A stretch of DNA of 64,000 bases from Nocardia nova NBRC 15556 (GCF_001613005.1 NZ_BDBN01000012.1:1-64000), one strand, 5' to 3'. Positions 1 through 8,813 are shown, numbered from the stretch's first letter. Notes: generated from the letters alone by a model not told the origin. A program made the numbers and translations.

Positions 1-1
1 C

Positions 2-124
2 GTTCGGCCGCTACATCCGGCCAACTACCTACTTGCCGGCGAGTGGTCTCCCGCCGACTCGGAAGGAGTGCGGATAGATTTCCCGTTCCCGATCGTCATC
101 GGTTGGCGGGAACTCGAGTACTGA
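2..124 (+). CDS. C-terminal end of a Uma2-like protein (cut by window start)
   Basis: Reading from base 2 gives about 40 residues that end at the TGA of 122-124, including LAGEWSPADSEG and DFPFPIVIGWRELEY. The ending (a short linker, a hydrophobic PFPI segment, a final W..LE) resembles the C-terminus of the Uma2 family of putative PD-(D/E)XK endonucleases, which are common in actinomycetes. It is closely similar to a second fragment at 11460-11651, so the two are paralogous ends. The catalytic part lies outside the window. The family name is an inference from this short tail; the reading frame itself is well supported by the match between the two copies. Confidence 0.5.
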   Translation, partial: VRPLHPANYLLAGEWSPADSEGVRIDFPFPIVIGWRELEY

Positions 125-146
125 TGACCGAGGGCCGAATTGCGTC

Positions 147-953
147 TTACGCATAACTCGGGTCGTTGTCCTCACGGAATCCTTGAACGGTCGCGTCGAT
201 GAGGCGTTGGAGGTGGTTCTGGATGATGGATGTGTCGGCGGGGTCCGCGCGGAGGTCGTGTTTGGTGTGGCGGACGAGGTAGCGACCGTCCGAGTAGTCC
301 ATGATGTGGAAGTCGCGGGCGGGGGTGGGGCGGCGGTCCCAGGCGGGGCCGGGGCAAACGGCCACGTGGAGGACGGTGCTGCGGGGGCGTTCGAAGAAGC
401 GGGCGGCTTCGTCGCGTGGTGAGCGGGGGGCGTCGTCGTGGAATGCGATGTAGGGGCGGTCGTCGTCGGTGAGGTCGGCGCGGTTGACCTGTAGGGCAGG
501 GCGGGTGCCTCGGGGATGGCCGGGGATGGCGGCGAGCAGGTGGCGGGTGAGGTTTTCGGCGCGCAGGAGCGACATCCGCACGGTCCCACCGGATTCCGGG
601 TCGGACGAGGGTTGCTGGATGACCAGGACCGCCTGCCGGTAGTGCACGGCCGCGTGGATGCGGACGCGCTGACGCGGATCGCCCATCTGCTCGAGATCGC
701 CCGAACCGTTCGACGCGGCGGCGAATCCGGCGATCTCGATCCGCGATTCCGGGCCGTGGAGAATGCGCACCGCGGCTTCGGCGTTGTCGTCGATACGGCC
801 GGCGAGGTCGGCGGCTTCGGATTTCCACTGGGCTTCCAGCTCGTCCGAGGTCTCGGCGGTGGAGCGGAACTGCAAGGGATACGGCAGGACGTCGTGTCCG
901 GCGGCACGCCACAGGACGGTGAAGCCGAGCGCGCTGAAAGTCCAACCTGCCAT
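147..953 (-). CDS. EspG-family ESX secretion-associated chaperone
   Basis: A 268-residue soluble protein with no signal peptide or membrane segment. It has the general look of the EspG family (PF14011): an N-terminal WTFSALGFTVLWRA segment, an alternating alpha/beta pattern and a C-terminal helix. In mycobacteria EspG proteins are cytosolic chaperones that bind the helical tip of a PE/PPE pair and deliver it to a type VII (ESX) secretion system. The start lies 3 nt after the stop of the upstream PPE-like gene, so the two are almost certainly translated from one mRNA. No ESX core gene (EccC, EccB, MycP) is in the window, so this is a satellite module. Family assignment is by overall appearance and context. 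Confidence 0.72.
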   Translation of the reverse strand: MAGWTFSALGFTVLWRAAGHDVLPYPLQFRSTAETSDELEAQWKSEAADLAGRIDDNAEAAVRILHGPESRIEIAGFAAASNGSGDLEQMGDPRQRVRIHAAVHYRQAVLVIQQPSSDPESGGTVRMSLLRAENLTRHLLAAIPGHPRGTRPALQVNRADLTDDDRPYIAFHDDAPRSPRDEAARFFERPRSTVLHVAVCPGPAWDRRPTPARDFHIMDYSDGRYLVRHTKHDLRADPADTSIIQNHLQRLIDATVQGFREDNDPSYA

Positions 954-956
954 GGG

Positions 957-2279
957 CTATTCACCCAAGACCGGCGGGACGGTCTTCTGTCGCTGCTCCT
1001 CGGAGAGGCCGGTCAGTTCGTCACCGTTGTCCCGCGACACCAGCTCCTCGCTGATCTTGGACTTGTGGGTCTTCTCGTCCTCTTTCTTCGACTTGGCGCC
1101 GGGTGGCATCATGCCGGGCATACCGTTCATCCCGGCGGCGCCCTTGCCCACACCGGCAGCCAACCCGCGAGCTGTCCCCTGCCCCGGGGCACCCGAACCG
1201 GGCACCGACGACCCGCGACCGGCCGAATTGCCCGACCCGCCGTAGGTTCCGGTGACGCCGGGTCCACCCGATCCGTACGGGAGCCCGGTGCGCGGATCGA
1301 TTCCGCCAGGTGTCACCGAAGAAGGGGTGGTCTGCGCCCCCGCCGCCGACGGATCCCATCCAGCCGGGGTAGCGCTCGCCGAGGTGGTATACGCGGGATT
1401 CTGGGTCGAGTTACTCAGTGTCGACGAGTCGACAGGGCTCGGCGTGGTGCCATCGCCGGGACCTTGATCAGGACTCGGCGGTTTGGGTTGATTGGTATCG
1501 CCGGGTCCGTGGCCATCGTCGGGGCCTTTCGAGGGTGGGCCCACCGCCGGAACTCCCGGCGGCTTCCATTCCGTGTTGTCGTCCGGCGTATTCACGGGAT
1601 TGTACGGTCGAGGCGCCAAGGGCACCTGTGTGTCACTCTCGCGCACGGCCGGGTAGAACACATTGTTGATCAAATGTTCGTTCGCCGCGTTGGCCTGAGT
1701 TTTGCGGTGGTCGTTGAGCTTCCACGTCGGCCCCGGCACCCAGCCGGCGAGATCGCTGGTCCAACTCGTGTGCGGGGTCGGCTGCGCGGCAGGTTTGGTG
1801 ATCTCGACCGCCGAGCGCACCAACTTCACCTTCTCGCTGACCAACTGGGCGGAGCTCACCAGATCTTTCTCTTTGTCGGTGAAGCTCTTGATGCCCTCGG
1901 CGGTCTTCTGAGCCGCGGCCCCCTGCCACTTCTCCTGAATGGCCTTCTGGATCTGCGGCCCGAAAGTGTTGTGCCCGTTCTCGATTTTGTTCCGCAGCCC
2001 CTCCCAGAAGTTGTGCAACGTCACGACGGTGCTCGGCTGCATCTTCTGAATGCGGTCGTACAGATTGTCGATATTTTGCGGATTCTTGTACGCGTCCTGC
2101 GCGACCTGCGGGTTCTGGTATTGCCCTCCGAATCCGCCGTTCACGATCTGATTGATCCGGTTGCGCGCGGCGGTCGCATCGGGACTCTGATCGCCCTGCG
2201 CATTCGAGAAAGAGTCGGGCGGACCTCCCTTGTGCTGCTCCCAGAGGGCAGCAACCAGCGGGACGAGTGGAAGTACCAT
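957..2279 (-). CDS. PPE-like, proline/glycine-rich ESX-type substrate
   Basis: The protein of 440 residues starts at MVLPLVPLVAALW; the longer frame upstream only overlaps the neighbouring gene, so the ATG at 2279 is preferred. The first 200 residues are helical and contain a W-x-G-like turn (KWQGAAAQK near residue 110) typical of WXG100/PPE helical hairpins. Residues about 210-380 are a low-complexity Pro/Gly/Ser linker. The charged tail ends in TVPPVLGE, close to the PPVIGE-type ending seen in actinobacterial PPE-like proteins. It sits between a small helical protein and an EspG gene, the layout expected for a secreted pair and its chaperone. It is probably a surface or secreted protein; the actual function is unknown. 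Confidence 0.65.
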   Translation of the reverse strand: MVLPLVPLVAALWEQHKGGPPDSFSNAQGDQSPDATAARNRINQIVNGGFGGQYQNPQVAQDAYKNPQNIDNLYDRIQKMQPSTVVTLHNFWEGLRNKIENGHNTFGPQIQKAIQEKWQGAAAQKTAEGIKSFTDKEKDLVSSAQLVSEKVKLVRSAVEITKPAAQPTPHTSWTSDLAGWVPGPTWKLNDHRKTQANAANEHLINNVFYPAVRESDTQVPLAPRPYNPVNTPDDNTEWKPPGVPAVGPPSKGPDDGHGPGDTNQPKPPSPDQGPGDGTTPSPVDSSTLSNSTQNPAYTTSASATPAGWDPSAAGAQTTPSSVTPGGIDPRTGLPYGSGGPGVTGTYGGSGNSAGRGSSVPGSGAPGQGTARGLAAGVGKGAAGMNGMPGMMPPGAKSKKEDEKTHKSKISEELVSRDNGDELTGLSEEQRQKTVPPVLGE

Positions 2280-2292
2280 GTGCTCCCCCGGG

Positions 2293-2670
2293 TCAGTGGT
2301 TCTCGGAGCCGGCGATGGTGCCGGCGTTCTGCTGGTCGTGGTCGACGAGGCGGTCGACGGAGTGCTTGATGGTGTCGCGGATGAGTTGGAGCACCTCGAT
2401 GTGGTCGCGGAAGGCCGCGTCGAAGTCGCCCTCACCTCCGATAGCCTTGGCGCCCAACATCTTTGCGAGTTGGTCGGCTGCGGGGAAATCACCCAGGCCG
2501 GTAACCGTCTTCATGTCCTGCAACATGCCGCGACACTCGCGATACACATTCAGTTGGTCCTCGCACGCCTTGAGGCAGTCTTGGGCGACCGAGGGGTCCA
2601 GGTTCAAACGCCCCGCTTTGGATTCCTCGGCTAAGTGCTGCCACAGGGTCACATCATCACTGTGAGCCAT
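2293..2670 (-). CDS. Small alpha-helical protein, probable ESX partner
   Basis: 125 residues, predicted almost wholly helical, without signal peptide or transmembrane segment. It starts MAHSDDVTLWQHLAEE and ends a few bases before the start of the PPE-like gene (gap 13 nt). Size, helicity and position upstream of a PPE-like protein and EspG suggest it plays the role of the PE or WXG100 partner in a secreted heterodimer, but there is no WxG motif in the centre, so it is not a canonical WXG100 protein. I do not recognise a named family. Confidence 0.6.
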   Translation of the reverse strand: MAHSDDVTLWQHLAEESKAGRLNLDPSVAQDCLKACEDQLNVYRECRGMLQDMKTVTGLGDFPAADQLAKMLGAKAIGGEGDFDAAFRDHIEVLQLIRDTIKHSVDRLVDHDQQNAGTIAGSENH

Positions 2671-2691
2671 AGTCGTTCCCCTCCCTGCAGA

Positions 2692-3234
2692 TCAACGCGG
2701 CAAAGCACCCACGACAGCGGTCGCGGCCGCGGTCGCGCGGTCGCAAGGGGCCTCAGGGCTGCTGGGATCTTGCCGCAGGACGCTCACAATGAATGAGCCG
2801 TGATCGCCCGGGAACTGGACGAAACACTGGTCACCCGACGAATCGTCCATCGGTTCGTACTTCACGCCGCTTCGCCCGCCGATGGTCACCGGCCGGAAAT
2901 CGGCGCCCGCCTCCTTTTTCCGGTAGTCATCGACGGTGTAGACCGTCGACCACACGTTCATCGAATAGGTCCACGGGTTGTCGTGCCATGTGCACTTTTT
3001 GAAGCCTTCGACGCTCGACTGCCCGGCGATGTCGGACTTGCGAGTGGATGGGTCGACCTTCATCTGCGCCACTGCGGCTGAGTCCAACGTGCACGGGTCC
3101 CACAACGCCGCGGTCGCCCCCTTCGGATCACTCGTCTCCGGCGACGCCGTCCCCGAAGTCGACGAGGAACACCCGGTCCCCACCACCAACACCACCGCAG
3201 CCGCCAGCACAGCGGTAGCCGCCTTACGTATCAC
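2692..3234 (-). CDS. DUF3558-type lipoprotein
   Basis: 180 residues from the GTG at 3234, which gives an ideal lipoprotein signal: MIRKAATAVLAAAVVLVVGTGC with lipobox VGTGC and the acylated Cys at 22. A GGGAGG ribosome site lies 5 nt upstream; a GTG at 3261 with its own AGGAGG is the alternative but would bury the signal peptide. The mature part has the DUF3558 pattern: an early W-DPCTL motif, a KKCTW-like cysteine pair partner and a C-terminal PCDRATA segment, i.e. paired cysteines that probably form disulfides outside the membrane. It is the first gene of the ESX-type module. DUF3558 lipoproteins are common in Nocardia; their function is unknown. Confidence 0.75.
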   Translation of the reverse strand: MIRKAATAVLAAAVVLVVGTGCSSSTSGTASPETSDPKGATAALWDPCTLDSAAVAQMKVDPSTRKSDIAGQSSVEGFKKCTWHDNPWTYSMNVWSTVYTVDDYRKKEAGADFRPVTIGGRSGVKYEPMDDSSGDQCFVQFPGDHGSFIVSVLRQDPSSPEAPCDRATAAATAVVGALPR

Positions 3235-3376
3235 CGATGCCTCCCGTTGGTCCCCGCGCACACATCCTCCTGGAGTCTAGGACGCACGCGACGGCCACTC
3301 GGTTCCCCTTATCGATCATCACAAGAGTCAGGGAAGTCCGGTGCAGGCCCAGCCGGATAGCAGAAGACCGCCCCCG

Positions 3377-3405
3377 TTGACCCCGATTAGTTTTGATGCA
3401 AAACT
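3377..3405 (+). promoter_or_regulatory. Promoter and MarR-type palindrome upstream of the monooxygenase operon
   Basis: A -35-like TTGACC at 3377-3382 is followed 17 nt later by AAAACT (3400-3405). A perfect palindrome, AGTTTTG-ATG-CAAAACT, occupies 3389-3405 and covers the -10. The ATG of the flavin monooxygenase is at 3414, so the transcript would be leaderless or nearly so. The second gene of the operon encodes a MarR regulator, the obvious candidate to bind this site and control its own operon. Confidence 0.5.
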
Positions 3406-3413
3406 GATCAGTC

Positions 3414-4652
3414 ATGAGGATCGTGATCGTCGGCGCCGGTATCGGCGGCCTCGCCGCGGCCCTGAGCCTGCATGCGGCCGGGTTCCGGGATATCGCCGTG
3501 TACGAGCGCGCCGACGTGTTGCGGCCGCTCGGCGTCGGGATCAATCTGCTTCCGCATGCCGTGCGTGAGCTGACCGAACTCGGGCTCGGCGATCGGGTCG
3601 CCGCATTGGGCGTGGCGCCGCGAAATCTGGCCTACTACAACAGGTTCGGCCAGGAGATCTGGCGCGAGCCTCGCGGCCTCGATGCCGGATACCACTGGCC
3701 GCAACTGTCGGTGCACCGCGGCAGTTTGCAGATGGAGTTGCTCGACGCCGTGCGCGAAAGGCTGGGCGCGCACACCGTTCGCACCGGACATCGCCTCCTT
3801 GCCGCGACCCCCGACGGCCGAGCCCACTTCGCCACGGCGACAGGAGAATTGACCGCAGACGCCGATCTGATCATCGGCGCCGACGGTATCCATTCGGCCC
3901 TGCGCCACCAGCACCGGCCGGACGAGGGCCCACCAGTATGGAACGGGCTGACGCTGTGGCGCGGGACGGCCAAGCTGCCCGGCTTCCTCGACGGCCGCAC
4001 GATGATCATGGCCGGTGACGCCGAGCAGAAGTTCGTCGCATATCCGATCCGCGACGCCATCAATTTCATCGCCGAGCGCCGAACCGTCGGATTCGGTGGG
4101 CAAAACGCCGACTGGAACCGCGCGGTCGCACCGGCGCAGATCGTGGAGCTGTTCCGCGAGTGGCGGTTCCCGTGGCTCGATGTTCCCGAATTGCTCGGTG
4201 CCGCAGAAGAAATTCTCGAATATCCGATGGTCGACCGCGACCCGCTCGAGCGGTGGACCTACGGACGAACCACCCTGCTCGGCGACGCGGCGCATCCGAT
4301 GTATCCGAACGGTTCGAACGGGGCCTCGCAAGCCATCCTCGATGCTCGCACCCTCGCGTTCCACCTCGCCACCGCCCGCACCCCGGACGAGGCTCTCGCG
4401 GCCTACGAGCAGGATCGACGCCCCGCCACGACAGCCCTGGTGCACAGCAACCGCAAGCAGGGCCCCGAGCAGGTCATGGTTCTGGCCCACGAACGGGCGC
4501 CGAACGGATTCACGCACATCCACGACGTGATCTCGTCCGAGGAGCTCGCCGCCATCGCGACCGGGTACAAGAAGGCCGCCGGATTCCATCCCGACACCCT
4601 CAACACCCGGCCGTCACTGACCCCACCGTCCAGCGAGGGGAATATCTCGTGA
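3414..4652 (+). CDS. FAD-dependent aromatic monooxygenase (PhzS/salicylate-hydroxylase type)
   Basis: 412 residues of the class A flavoprotein monooxygenase family. The N-terminus MRIVIVGAGIGGLAAALSL carries the GxGxxG dinucleotide fold (residues 7-12); a DLIIGADGIHSALR segment gives the DG motif near residue 155; the GD motif is LLGDAAHPMYPNGSNGAS near residue 290. Such enzymes use NAD(P)H and O2 to hydroxylate an aromatic substrate through a flavin hydroperoxide. The closest general type is the PhzS-like flavin-dependent oxidoreductases. The gene leads an operon in which every junction overlaps by 4 nt (GTGA here, with the MarR start). The substrate cannot be read from the sequence; the neighbouring hydrolase hints at an ester or amide of an aromatic compound. 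Confidence 0.82.
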   Translation: MRIVIVGAGIGGLAAALSLHAAGFRDIAVYERADVLRPLGVGINLLPHAVRELTELGLGDRVAALGVAPRNLAYYNRFGQEIWREPRGLDAGYHWPQLSVHRGSLQMELLDAVRERLGAHTVRTGHRLLAATPDGRAHFATATGELTADADLIIGADGIHSALRHQHRPDEGPPVWNGLTLWRGTAKLPGFLDGRTMIMAGDAEQKFVAYPIRDAINFIAERRTVGFGGQNADWNRAVAPAQIVELFREWRFPWLDVPELLGAAEEILEYPMVDRDPLERWTYGRTTLLGDAAHPMYPNGSNGASQAILDARTLAFHLATARTPDEALAAYEQDRRPATTALVHSNRKQGPEQVMVLAHERAPNGFTHIHDVISSEELAAIATGYKKAAGFHPDTLNTRPSLTPPSSEGNIS

Positions 4653-5110
4653 CCGATCTCGATCCCGCACGCCTGGCATCGGTCATCTCACCGCTGCGCC
4701 GAAGCCTGCTCTCCGCAGCCCGTGCCGCCGAACGTCTTCCGGAGATCCCGGACGCGCAGATCGAAATCGTCCGCGCCCTGCCGCCGGGCACCGTCAGCAC
4801 CTCGAGCGAAGTGGCCGAACGACTCGGGCTGAGCCGCCCTACGGTCAGCAACCTGCTCACCGTGATGGAGGCGAACGGCTTGATCGAACGCCGCCCCCGG
4901 CCCGGCGACCGCCGCCATGTCGAGATCGCGACCACCGCCCGGGCCCACGATCTGTTCGCCCGCTTCGACCAGGCCAGCGGCGCCCTCATCACCGCCGCGG
5001 TGGCAACTCTCGCTCCCGAGGACCGGGCCGCGCTGGCCACTGCGCTCCCCGCGCTCGAACGCCTGCGCGAGGCTCTCCACCGACTCCAGACCTCGGAGGA
5101 AACCGAATGA
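4649..5110 (+). CDS. MarR-family transcriptional regulator
   Basis: 153 residues starting at a GTG that overlaps the preceding stop (GTGA). A winged helix-turn-helix occupies roughly residues 45-100: SEVAERLGLSRPTVSNLLTV is the recognition-helix region and RRPRPGDRRHVEI the wing, followed by the C-terminal dimerisation helix. MarR proteins are dimeric repressors released by small aromatic ligands. Its position inside the monooxygenase/hydrolase operon, and the palindrome at 3389-3405 in front of the first gene, suggest it represses its own operon until the substrate is present. Confidence 0.85.
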   Translation: MTDLDPARLASVISPLRRSLLSAARAAERLPEIPDAQIEIVRALPPGTVSTSSEVAERLGLSRPTVSNLLTVMEANGLIERRPRPGDRRHVEIATTARAHDLFARFDQASGALITAAVATLAPEDRAALATALPALERLREALHRLQTSEETE

Positions 5111-6792
5111 GCACGCCCCGCCAGCGCCTTTCGCGGTGGATCCAAGCGCGAATCATCAAGGGACTCGTCCCCGGCCCGCACGACATCGCCATCCGAAAGA
5201 ACCTGCGCGTCCCGATGGACGACGGTGTCGAGTTGCTCGCCGACCTGATCACACCGATCGGCGACACGGATCCGCGGCTGCCCACGATCGTGATCCGCGG
5301 CCCGTACGGACGCAGCGGCCCCGTCGCGGGCCATGCTCGCGCCCTGGCCCGCGAGGGCTTTCCGGTGCTGTTCCAGAGCTGCCGCGGAACCTGGGGATCC
5401 CGCGGTGTGTTCACCCCGCAGATCGATGAGCAGCGCGACGGTATCGCCACCCACCGCTGGGTTCGCGAACAAGACTGGTGCACAGGGCAAGTGGTCACTT
5501 TCGGCCCCAGCTATATGGGCTTCACACAGTGGGCGGTGGCCGGCAAGCTGCAGAAGGAAGACCCGGGCATCGCGCCCGATGCGTTGTGCCTGATCGTGAC
5601 GATGCCCGATTTCGGCGCCATCACCTGGGACAACGCGGCGTTCGCGCTGCGCAACGCACTCGGCTGGACGCAGATGATGGACCGGATGATCCACCGGCAG
5701 CTGCTCGCCCTGGTGCTCGGCCAGCTGCGTCCGGATCGCAAGCTGCGCAAGGCATTCGACGTACTCCCCCTGTCGGGCGGCGATGTGGCCGCGAACGGTC
5801 GCCGGGTGCACTGGTACCAGGACTGGGTCGCTCACGAACGGCTCACCGACGACTATTGGACCCAGCAGTCACATACCGCCTCGGTTGCCGATGTCACCGC
5901 GCCGGTGTACATGATCACCGGCTGGTACGACATCTTCCTGCCCTGGCAGCTGCGCAACTACGCGCAGCTCGCCGAAGCCGGACGGCCCCCTCGCCTCACC
6001 GTCGGCCCCTGGGGACATCTCACCCGAGATATGGGCGCGCCGACGATTCGCGAGACCGTCGAGTTCCTGAAGGAGTATTTCGCCGATGCTCCGAGCAAGC
6101 GGGTCGCACCCGTGCGCGCGTATCTCACCGGCGCCGAACAATGGCACGACCTGCACAGCTGGCCACCGCCCGGCACGACGAGCGAGACGCTGTATCTGCA
6201 CGCGCCGCGCAAACTCGGCCCGGCTCTCCCGGAGGGCGGCATCACCGGCTACGTCTACGACCCCGCCGATCCCACGCCCGCTGTCGGCGGCCCCAGCCTG
6301 GGTCCCACCTCAGCCCCGGTCGACAACGCCGCACACGAGCGCCGCCCCGACGTCACCGTATTCCGTGGCGAGCCACTCACCACCCCGGTCACGGTCGCCG
6401 GAGAATCGGTGGCGCACATCAGCTTTCGCTCGTCACAGCCCAGCGCCGACATCTTCGTCCGGATCTGCGATCTCCACCCCGACGGACGATCGATGACGGT
6501 CTGTGACGGCATTCGCCGCATCGGCAGTATCGCCACGGCCGACACGGACCCGGCCCCGGACGCCGACGGTTTCCGGGATATCGAGGTGCGGCTGTGGCCT
6601 ACCTTCCATCGGTTCGCGGCCGGCCACCGCATCAGCGTGCAGATCAGCTCCGGCGCCCACCCGCGGTACGCCCGCAATCCCGGATCCGGCGAGCCGGCCG
6701 CCACCGCGGCGACCATTCACGTTGCGAAGCAGGAGATTTCGCACGCCCCGGCGTCTGCGTCGCGGATCGAACTGCCGGTGTGGTCGTCGTGA
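5107..6792 (+). CDS. CocE/NonD-family alpha/beta hydrolase
   Basis: 561 residues, the usual size of CocE/NonD and X-prolyl dipeptidyl-peptidase-like (S15) hydrolases. The nucleophile motif GPSYMG places the catalytic Ser near residue 136; the acid is probably the Asp in ITGWYDIF near 274 and the His is in VGPWGHLT near 303. The N-terminus has the typical MDDGVELLADL motif and the C-terminal part is the jelly-roll domain (ISFRSSQPSADIFVRICDL). There is no signal peptide. The start overlaps the MarR stop (ATGA). Family members hydrolyse acyl esters or amides; here it probably acts with the upstream aromatic monooxygenase. Confidence 0.85.
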   Translation: MSTPRQRLSRWIQARIIKGLVPGPHDIAIRKNLRVPMDDGVELLADLITPIGDTDPRLPTIVIRGPYGRSGPVAGHARALAREGFPVLFQSCRGTWGSRGVFTPQIDEQRDGIATHRWVREQDWCTGQVVTFGPSYMGFTQWAVAGKLQKEDPGIAPDALCLIVTMPDFGAITWDNAAFALRNALGWTQMMDRMIHRQLLALVLGQLRPDRKLRKAFDVLPLSGGDVAANGRRVHWYQDWVAHERLTDDYWTQQSHTASVADVTAPVYMITGWYDIFLPWQLRNYAQLAEAGRPPRLTVGPWGHLTRDMGAPTIRETVEFLKEYFADAPSKRVAPVRAYLTGAEQWHDLHSWPPPGTTSETLYLHAPRKLGPALPEGGITGYVYDPADPTPAVGGPSLGPTSAPVDNAAHERRPDVTVFRGEPLTTPVTVAGESVAHISFRSSQPSADIFVRICDLHPDGRSMTVCDGIRRIGSIATADTDPAPDADGFRDIEVRLWPTFHRFAAGHRISVQISSGAHPRYARNPGSGEPAATAATIHVAKQEISHAPASASRIELPVWSS

Positions 6793-7253
6793 GCGCCCCG
6801 GCGGTTCCCGGACTGGAGGCGGCGTTCCAGGTGGAGGCACGCCTCGGCCCGCCGGAAGACCACGGCACGACCCGCGCCGGACACCGCCGCGTCGTGCCGA
6901 TCATCGGCGGCCGGGTCAGCGGCCTGTTCGACGCCGACATCCTGCCCGGCGGCGCGGACTGGCAGCTGATCCGCCCCGACGGCGCCATCGAGATCGACAC
7001 CCGCTACTCGGCGCGCACCGCGCACGGCACGCACATCTACCTCCGGACCTCCGGCATCCGCAGCGGAGCACCGGAGGTCCTGGAGGCCTTGTTGCGGGGA
7101 GATCCGGTTGATCCGTCCGAGTACTACTTCCGCCTCGTCGTGCGCCTGGAGACATCCGATCCTCTGCTCACCGAGCTGCAGCAGTCCATCTTCGTGGCGT
7201 CGGCGATCCGGGAAGCGAACAAGGTCCGCTACACCGCCTACCGCCTCACCTGA
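6789..7253 (+). CDS. DUF3237 protein
   Basis: 154 residues from the GTG at 6789, which overlaps the CocE stop (GTGA); the longer open frame upstream is only a shadow of the hydrolase. It matches the DUF3237 pattern: an early FQVEARLGPP strand, GRVSGLFDADILPGGADWQ, then DTRYSARTAHGTHIYLRTSG, and the YYFRLVVRLET strand. The domain is a lipocalin-like beta barrel of unknown function often found beside aromatic or steroid catabolic genes. It ends the four-gene operon and its stop abuts the convergent P450 gene. Confidence 0.82.
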   Translation: MSAPAVPGLEAAFQVEARLGPPEDHGTTRAGHRRVVPIIGGRVSGLFDADILPGGADWQLIRPDGAIEIDTRYSARTAHGTHIYLRTSGIRSGAPEVLEALLRGDPVDPSEYYFRLVVRLETSDPLLTELQQSIFVASAIREANKVRYTAYRLT

Positions 7254-8519
7254 TCAGGAAATCAGGTTCAGCCGAGGCGCCGGAGGAAAGACGACCGGCA
7301 GCGCTGCCATCGCACGATGGAAAGGTCCGGGGCGCCAACGGATCTCGCTCGGATCGACGGCGAGGCGGATCTCCGGCAGCGCATCGAGCAGCTGGTCGAT
7401 CGCGTCCTGCACCACCAGATACGCCACCGACCGCGCCGGACACGCGTGCGGGCCAGCACCCCAGGACAGATGCGATCGATTCCCGGTGCGGTCCCCGCCT
7501 GCGATGTCCGGATCGTTGTTGCAGGCGGCCAGACTGATCACCACCGGCTGATGAGCCGGCAGCCAGGTGTTGTCGATCAGAATCGGCTGGCGCGGATAGC
7601 TCATGCAGAAGTTGGCCAGCGGCGGATCGGTGAACAGCACTTCGTCCAGCGCATCGCGAGTCGACAGGCTGCCGCCGAGGATGTCGCCGCCGAAACGCTC
7701 GTCGGTGATCATCAGCAACAGCGTGTTGGAGATCAGATTCTGCTGCGGCTCGATACCCCCGCCGTAGAAGACGATCAGGTTGCGGAGCATCTCCTCGTCG
7801 GTGAGCTTGGCCGGATGATGGGCCAGATGCGAGGTGACATCGTCGCCGGGTGCGTTGCGGCGCAGCTGGACCTGTTCCATCAGCGCCTGAGCCATATGGT
7901 CCATCCCCCACGCCGCGTTGATCGTGTCGAATATCGCCGCCATCCCGGTGGCCACGCGCCGGCCCAAATCAGCCGAACAGCCCACCATGCGGTTCAGCAC
8001 CTCGAAAGCCAGCGGGAAGGCGTATTGCGAGACCAGATCCGCCGAACCGGCTTCGCAGAATTCGTTGATCAGCGGGATGGCGATCTTCTCGACGGTGGTG
8101 TGCAACTCGTGCAGGTCGACCCTGTCGAACGCGGCCGTGAACGCCTGCCGATACCGCGCATGAGCACTGCCCGCGCTGCGAATCACGTTCGGATACCAGC
8201 GCATGATCGGCAGCACCGGGCAATCCTCGGGAATGGTTCTCTCCCACGCCCGCGGGTCCGCCGGGAAATGGTCGGGATCGTTGAGGATCTGCAACGCGGT
8301 GTGATAGCCGATGACCAGCGTCGCCGGCACGCCGGGCGCCAGCTCGATCGGCACCATGGAGCCATAGCGACGGCGCATCGCTTCATAGGCGCGATGGGGG
8401 TCGGCGACGAATTCCGGTGTGTCCAGCACGATTCGGGGGCCGTCGGTGTCGAACGGGGTGCCGGCCTGATGAACAGGGCAGCCCGGGGCCGCAGGCAGGT
8501 CGGAAGGTGGGGTTGACAA
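7254..8519 (-). CDS. Atypical cytochrome P450 lacking the ExxR arginine (CYP157-like)
   Basis: About 421 residues. The haem-binding loop is SHLSWGAGPHACPARS (Cys near 360), with Trp in place of the usual Phe. The K-helix segment reads DEVLFTDPPLANF, so the normally invariant ExxR has no Arg. The I-helix reads FYGGGIEPQQN instead of AGxDT. Loss of ExxR together with a WGxGPHxCPA loop is known from the CYP157 family of Streptomyces, so this may be a related family. Start codon is uncertain: TTG at 8519 has a GGAG 9 nt upstream, TTG at 8549 is possible. The paralogue at 14427-15680 shares long identical blocks (e.g. PPLANFCM.YPRQP). Redox partner and substrate are unknown. Confidence 0.8.
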   Translation of the reverse strand: MSTPPSDLPAAPGCPVHQAGTPFDTDGPRIVLDTPEFVADPHRAYEAMRRRYGSMVPIELAPGVPATLVIGYHTALQILNDPDHFPADPRAWERTIPEDCPVLPIMRWYPNVIRSAGSAHARYRQAFTAAFDRVDLHELHTTVEKIAIPLINEFCEAGSADLVSQYAFPLAFEVLNRMVGCSADLGRRVATGMAAIFDTINAAWGMDHMAQALMEQVQLRRNAPGDDVTSHLAHHPAKLTDEEMLRNLIVFYGGGIEPQQNLISNTLLLMITDERFGGDILGGSLSTRDALDEVLFTDPPLANFCMSYPRQPILIDNTWLPAHQPVVISLAACNNDPDIAGGDRTGNRSHLSWGAGPHACPARSVAYLVVQDAIDQLLDALPEIRLAVDPSEIRWRPGPFHRAMAALPVVFPPAPRLNLIS

Positions 8520-8813
8520 AGGGGGTGACTCCAGAGAATGAACCAACAAGCGCGGCAGGGGATTCGCCGTCAGCCGACAGCGTCACCTCGTGCTTGGTGA
8601 GAATAGGGGCTGTGGCAGCCCTCCAGCTAGCGTTTTCGCAAAAGGGACAGGCGTCTTGTGAGCAGAAGGCCCGCACCCTGCGGCAGCGCTATTCCATTGG
8701 TCTATTGACCACTTCGCGCGTGGCGGCAGCCACCTGGCTACACCCAGCGGGTCGGCCCCGCCGTGCGGCATCCCGCCGCAGCGACGGGTGCACCTACAAG
8801 CGAACGCCGTGGT
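8520..8813. other. Intergenic stretch with no gene recognised
   Basis: Upstream of the P450 and downstream of the 8895-9452 gene I see no reading frame with protein-like composition. It presumably carries the P450 promoter on the minus strand, but no convincing -35/-10 pair stands out. Confidence 0.4.

Noticed and set aside
516..2369. Long plus-strand open frame opposite the PPE-like gene
   Set aside because: Arg/Gly-rich composition without domain features; it is antisense of the EspG/PPE-like genes, a normal effect of high GC.
8583..8771. 62-codon minus-strand frame between the P450 and the hypothetical gene
   Set aside because: No ribosome site, no family motif and shadow-like composition.
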